A stretch of 8,023 bases of DNA from Methylococcaceae bacterium (GTDB lineage Bacteria; Pseudomonadota; Gammaproteobacteria; Methylococcales; Methylomonadaceae). The first letter of the stretch is position 1. Each line of letters opens with the position of its first letter. The stretch covers positions 1 through 8,023 of the forward strand of contig PMDM01000229.1 of assembly GCA_003155565.1 (NCBI GenBank). The letters are read 5' to 3'. The notes under the pieces were generated by a model that was not told the origin of the DNA, searched no databases, and saw only the letters and a program-made list of their open reading frames with translations. A program made the position numbers and the translations under genes. This document shows, piece by piece, positions 5,447-8,023 of this stretch.

Positions 5447-7625
5447 CCTTACCAAGGCTGCCTGCCTAATAACCTTGGGCTTAACGCTGTCAAGCTGTGA
5501 GCTATTAGGGCCCAAACAGACGGCGAAGATACCGCTCACACCCGTACTCAAAGAACAAGCGGACAATCTCGGTGACAGTGTTGCCTTTAAAGAACTGGAA
5601 AACAAAACGCCGATTAACGATGCCTTAAAATCGAAGGTCGAAATGTATCCGGCACGGGACCGTCTTGCACCTAAAACGGAAACCCATAGACGCACCAAAA
5701 CCGGAGGCCCAGGCACCTACAGCTTGAATTTTGATGATGCTGACCTAGGTGAAGTCGCCAAAGTGATATTAAGCGACATACTGGGACAAAACTATATCCT
5801 AAGCCCTAAAGTCACGGGCAAGGTCACGCTTAATACCACCGAACCGCTGAGCAAAGAGGAACTCCTGCCCACCCTGGAAATGGTCTTGCGCATGAATAAT
5901 GCCGCCTTGGTCAAGGACGGCAAAATCTATCACATAGAACCCACCGCAGAGGCTTTATACAGCTCCACCATAGCAGGTGGTAGCACCGGTTTCCAAAGCC
6001 GGGTAATTCCAGTACGCAATGTTGCTGCCCAGGAAATCGCCGATATTTTAAAACCCCTAGTGCACGAAAAAACCATACTGACCGTTGACAGCACCCGCAA
6101 TACCCTGGTGGCATCGGGAACCGCCGACGAACTGGCGCGGGTCATGGACATGGTCAGCACTTTTGACATCGATGTATTGAGGGGGCGGTCTTTTGCCTTG
6201 TTTCCACTGAACAACGTTGCGCCAGACCAAGTAATAGACGAGCTGGAAACCGTTTTTAACACCTCGTCAGGCAAGGATGGTAGTGAGTTTTTCCGCTTTA
6301 TGCCCATTGAGCGCATGAATGCCGTACTGGCCATTACCCATCAGGCCAGCTATCTGCGCGATATTGAAAACTGGATTTACCGGCTGGACAGGGCAAATAC
6401 CGAATCGGGCGGCGGTGTCAATGTGTACCGCGTACAACACATGGATGCTGAGGAATTGGCGGGTACTTTGAATGAAATTTTCACGGGCGGCGGTGGCTCA
6501 CGGGATAAATCCGCCAAAGTTGCCGCCGGCAAAAAATCGACAGAGGTTAGCAATAAAGATTCTTCTTTTGATAGCAGTAATAGCCAAAAAACTGGCAAAA
6601 CCTCGGCCAGCAGCAATAAAAGCTCGAAGGGTGGGAAAACAGGCGGTGGCTCCGGCGGTCTCCTAGCAGGTAGTAGCGTAAGTATTACCCCAGATATCGC
6701 CAATAATTCCCTCATAATTGTGGCAACACCACAGGAATATGGAAAAATCCTTCCTGTGATTAAACAGTTGGATATCATGCCGTTGCAAGTATTGATAGAT
6801 GCAACAATTGCACAAGTCGATTTAAAAGACGATCTCAAATACGGTATAAAATGGTTCTTTGCAAATGGTGACGATTCTATTGGTAGTGGCGGCGTAACAG
6901 CAGCAAAAGCTTTGGTCGCAGCGGCAACCGGTGGACTTAGCGCCATATATAACGCCGGCTCTATTAAAGCCCTGTTGTATGCACAAGCTGACCTGAATAA
7001 TGTCAAAATAATTTCATCGCCGTCTCTGATGGTCTTAAATAACCAAGAAGCCAAAATTAATGTGGGTGACCAGGTTCCTATTCAAACCAGTAACCTTTCC
7101 AATGTAATAGCCTCCACTGGAACTACTAATACTAATACCGGCAACTTTGCCCAAGCTAACCAAATTCAATATAAGGATACTGGTGTTACTTTGAAAATAA
7201 CGCCTAGGGTAAACTCCAATGGCATGGTTATTATGGATATTCAGCAAATAGTGAGCGTTGCAAAAGCAACACTAACAGGCGTTACGACTTCCCCAACCAT
7301 CAACAAGGAAGAAATTGAAAGTACCATCGCTGTTAAGGATGGTGAAACGCTCGCCTTAGGCGGCTTAATCCAATCGACTAATCAAAATAACAAAAGCGGC
7401 ATCCCATTTTTGCATGAGTTACCTTACATTGGCCCTTTGTTTGGTTCTACTGATAAAAAAGATGATAGGCAAGAGTTAGTCGTTTTACTTACGCCCCGTG
7501 TTGTTAAAACAAAACAGGATGCCCGCGTCGTAACCGATGAGTTCAAAAGGAAACTGTCAAATATCTACTACGACCCAACTAAACCAAGAAAGAAGGGCAA
7601 TTGGTGGAGAGCAAGGGACTGGTAA
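5430..7625 (+). CDS. gspD: Type II secretion system secretin GspD, predicted lipoprotein
   Basis: GspD forms the multimeric outer-membrane channel through which folded substrates leave. I chose ATG 5430 over the frame's first start (5394) because it begins a clean signal peptide, MNNFSNLTKAACLITLGLTLSSC, with lipobox LSSC and Cys23 as the predicted lipidated residue. A weak GAGA precedes it by 9 nt. The product is 731 aa. Domains are N0 (about 95-172, YSLNFDDADLGEVAKVIL), N1 (about 188-248), N2 (about 253-322), N3 (about 329-450) and the secretin beta-barrel (about 452-692). The barrel shows SSPSLMVLNNQEAKINVGDQVPIQ, a gate-region NTNT loop, GETLALGGLI, LPYIGPLFG and ELVVLLTPRVV. N3 is split by a low-complexity insert (353-414). 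The last 39 residues are basic and aromatic. It is the last gene of the operon and overlaps the upstream gene by 17 nt. Confidence 0.95.
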   Translation: MNNFSNLTKAACLITLGLTLSSCELLGPKQTAKIPLTPVLKEQADNLGDSVAFKELENKTPINDALKSKVEMYPARDRLAPKTETHRRTKTGGPGTYSLNFDDADLGEVAKVILSDILGQNYILSPKVTGKVTLNTTEPLSKEELLPTLEMVLRMNNAALVKDGKIYHIEPTAEALYSSTIAGGSTGFQSRVIPVRNVAAQEIADILKPLVHEKTILTVDSTRNTLVASGTADELARVMDMVSTFDIDVLRGRSFALFPLNNVAPDQVIDELETVFNTSSGKDGSEFFRFMPIERMNAVLAITHQASYLRDIENWIYRLDRANTESGGGVNVYRVQHMDAEELAGTLNEIFTGGGGSRDKSAKVAAGKKSTEVSNKDSSFDSSNSQKTGKTSASSNKSSKGGKTGGGSGGLLAGSSVSITPDIANNSLIIVATPQEYGKILPVIKQLDIMPLQVLIDATIAQVDLKDDLKYGIKWFFANGDDSIGSGGVTAAKALVAAATGGLSAIYNAGSIKALLYAQADLNNVKIISSPSLMVLNNQEAKINVGDQVPIQTSNLSNVIASTGTTNTNTGNFAQANQIQYKDTGVTLKITPRVNSNGMVIMDIQQIVSVAKATLTGVTTSPTINKEEIESTIAVKDGETLALGGLIQSTNQNNKSGIPFLHELPYIGPLFGSTDKKDDRQELVVLLTPRVVKTKQDARVVTDEFKRKLSNIYYDPTKPRKKGNWWRARDW
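6486..6671 (+). other. Ser/Lys/Gly-rich low-complexity insert inside the GspD N3 domain
   Basis: This stretch encodes GspD residues 353-414. It begins with GGGGS, then runs of Lys, Ser, Asn and Thr, and ends GGKTGGGSGGLLAGSS. The folded N3 halves on either side (VYRVQHMDAEELAGTLNEIF and VSITPDIANNSLIIVATP) would join into one domain without it. Flexible loops at this point of N3 are known in other T2SS secretins; the length and lysine content here are notable. The segment is in frame and shows no sign of being an insertion element. Confidence 0.75.
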
Positions 7626-7632
7626 CACGCGG

Positions 7633-7652
7633 GACGGAGTTTCAAACCTCCG
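7633..7652. repeat. Imperfect GTTTCAAAC palindrome after gspD (copy 1)
   Basis: GACGGAGTTTCAAACCTCCG begins 8 nt after the gspD stop. Its two halves pair imperfectly around a central TTTCAAA. It is a diverged copy of the element at 7730-7750, sharing GACGG-GTTTCAAACC. It has no T-run after it. Confidence 0.6.
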
Positions 7653-7656
7653 AAGC

Positions 7657-7681
7657 CGGACGGGGCATGTTGCCCCGTCCG
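7657..7681. terminator. Strong hairpin downstream of gspD, possible terminator
   Basis: CGGACGGGGCA (7657-7667) and TGCCCCGTCCG (7671-7681) are perfect 11-bp arms around a 3-nt loop, TGT. The stem is GC-rich and lies 31 nt past the gspD stop, so it could end or stabilise the T2SS transcript. No U-tract follows on the + strand (the next bases are TAAGG), so it is not a classical intrinsic terminator. It may instead belong to the same repeat family as its neighbours. Confidence 0.5.
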
Positions 7682-7729
7682 TAAGGTTTATGCTTGGTTA
7701 ATCGGGTACGGAAACAGCAAAACATTAAT

Positions 7730-7750
7730 GACGGGGTTTCAAACCCCGTC
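7730..7750. repeat. Perfect 21-nt GTTTCAAAC palindrome (copy 2)
   Basis: Arms GACGGGGTTT (7730-7739) and AAACCCCGTC (7741-7750) are exact reverse complements around a single central C. It lies between the convergent ends of gspD and rpiA. On the - strand it comes 35 nt after the rpiA stop, but only a weak T-rich stretch follows. A run of six T at 7772-7777 on the + strand is 21 nt away from the stem, too far for a normal intrinsic terminator. Confidence 0.8.
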
Positions 7751-7785
7751 CTGCACTGGCGGGTTGTTGGGTTTTTTATATTGCC

Positions 7786-8023
7786 TTAAAACGTCACAAT
7801 CTCTTCACCTCTACTCACCAACACCACATCCGCAGCCCGCATGGCAAAGAGCCCGACTGCAACCACACCTGTAATGTTATTAATGGCTTGTTCCATTTTG
7901 ATGGGATCCAGAATGTCCAGATTATGGACATCGATAATCTGATTGCCATTATCGGTAATACAATTTTCCCGCCATACAGGTTGACCGCCTAATTTGACCA
8001 TTTCTCTGGCGACATAACTTCTG
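7786..8023 (-). CDS. rpiA: Ribose-5-phosphate isomerase A, C-terminal part
   Basis: RpiA interconverts ribose 5-phosphate and ribulose 5-phosphate in the pentose phosphate pathway, in the cytoplasm. In methanotrophs it also serves the ribulose monophosphate cycle. The frame is open to the window edge, so only the last 78 or so residues are seen; an internal ATG at 8001 is not the start. The family's C-terminal signatures are present: [52 protein letters not shown]. The conserved GGxPxxR and TDNGN stretches are intact. The usual GVVENGLF reads GVVAVGLF, a minor change. The stop is TAA at 7788-7786. It converges on the T2SS operon and is unrelated to it in function. Confidence 0.93.
   Translation of the reverse strand, partial: RSYVAREMVKLGGQPVWRENCITDNGNQIIDVHNLDILDPIKMEQAINNITGVVAVGLFAMRAADVVLVSRGEEIVTF

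Noticed and set aside
5222..5716. - strand open frame of 164 codons across the connector-gspD junction.
   Set aside because: It is antisense to two well-supported overlapping genes, and its Arg/Tyr-rich C-terminus is the complement of the Pro-rich repeats.
6377..7054. Long - strand open frame of 225 codons opposite gspD.
   Set aside because: It lies wholly opposite conserved secretin domains and its translation (many Pro, Leu and Ser runs) is what an antisense of the Gly/Ser/Lys insert gives. No ribosome binding site or family resemblance.
7633..7750. The GTTTCAAAC elements as a small CRISPR array.
   Set aside because: GTTTCAAAC-type ends recall CRISPR repeats, but there are only two unequal copies, each about 20 nt and fully palindromic, with about 77 nt between them containing another hairpin, and no cas genes nearby.
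7761..7780. The GGG...TTTTTT run as a rho-independent terminator of the T2SS operon.
   Set aside because: Only a weak 5-bp pairing (AACCC with GGGTT) can be drawn next to it, and the strong stems are 21 nt or more upstream of the T-run.
1..8023. A phage, insertion sequence, toxin-antitoxin, defence or biosynthetic system hidden among the secretion genes.
   Set aside because: All coding space is taken by recognisable T2SS genes and rpiA. I saw no transposase, integrase, tRNA or attachment-site signs on either strand.

Overview
The window holds most of a chromosomal type II secretion system (T2SS) operon on the + strand. It is followed by a repeat-rich gap and the 3' part of a convergent gene for ribose-5-phosphate isomerase A. 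The gene order is gspG (3' end only), gspH, gspI, gspJ, gspK, gspL, gspM, a GspC/XpsN-type connector gene, then gspD. This matches the Xanthomonas Xps layout (E-F-G-H-I-J-K-L-M-N-D), so gspE and gspF probably lie just upstream, outside the window. The gene content, the PilN-like form of GspL, a secretin with its own lipobox, and moderate GC (about 52% to 41% in the stretches I counted by hand) suggest a gammaproteobacterium. Methylococcales (methanotrophs) or relatives are my best guess, from general resemblance only.

Region by region. Positions 1-180 encode the C-terminal 59 residues of the major pseudopilin GspG. Positions 181 to about 520 are the one loose junction in the operon: a short AT-rich stretch, an inverted repeat made of 9-nt units (284-341), and about 180 bp that stay open in the gspH frame but look like no pseudopilin leader. 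From gspH to gspD (about 520-7625) every gene overlaps the next by 4 to 26 nt, so the block appears translationally coupled. Positions 7626-7785 are non-coding and carry three palindromic elements. Positions 7786-8023 (- strand) are the end of rpiA.

How the genes work together. GspH, I, J and K are minor pseudopilins that cap and start the periplasmic pseudopilus built from GspG. GspL and GspM, with GspE and GspF (not seen here), form the inner-membrane assembly platform. The GspC/XpsN-like protein spans the periplasm from the platform to the secretin. GspD is the outer-membrane channel, here with its own predicted lipid anchor.

I see no previously undescribed system in this window. The points worth a second look are a repeat that reads through as coding sequence before gspH, the predicted lipidated secretin with a low-complexity insert, a change in base composition inside gspD, the hybrid form of GspL, and the paired GTTTCAAAC palindromes downstream of the operon.
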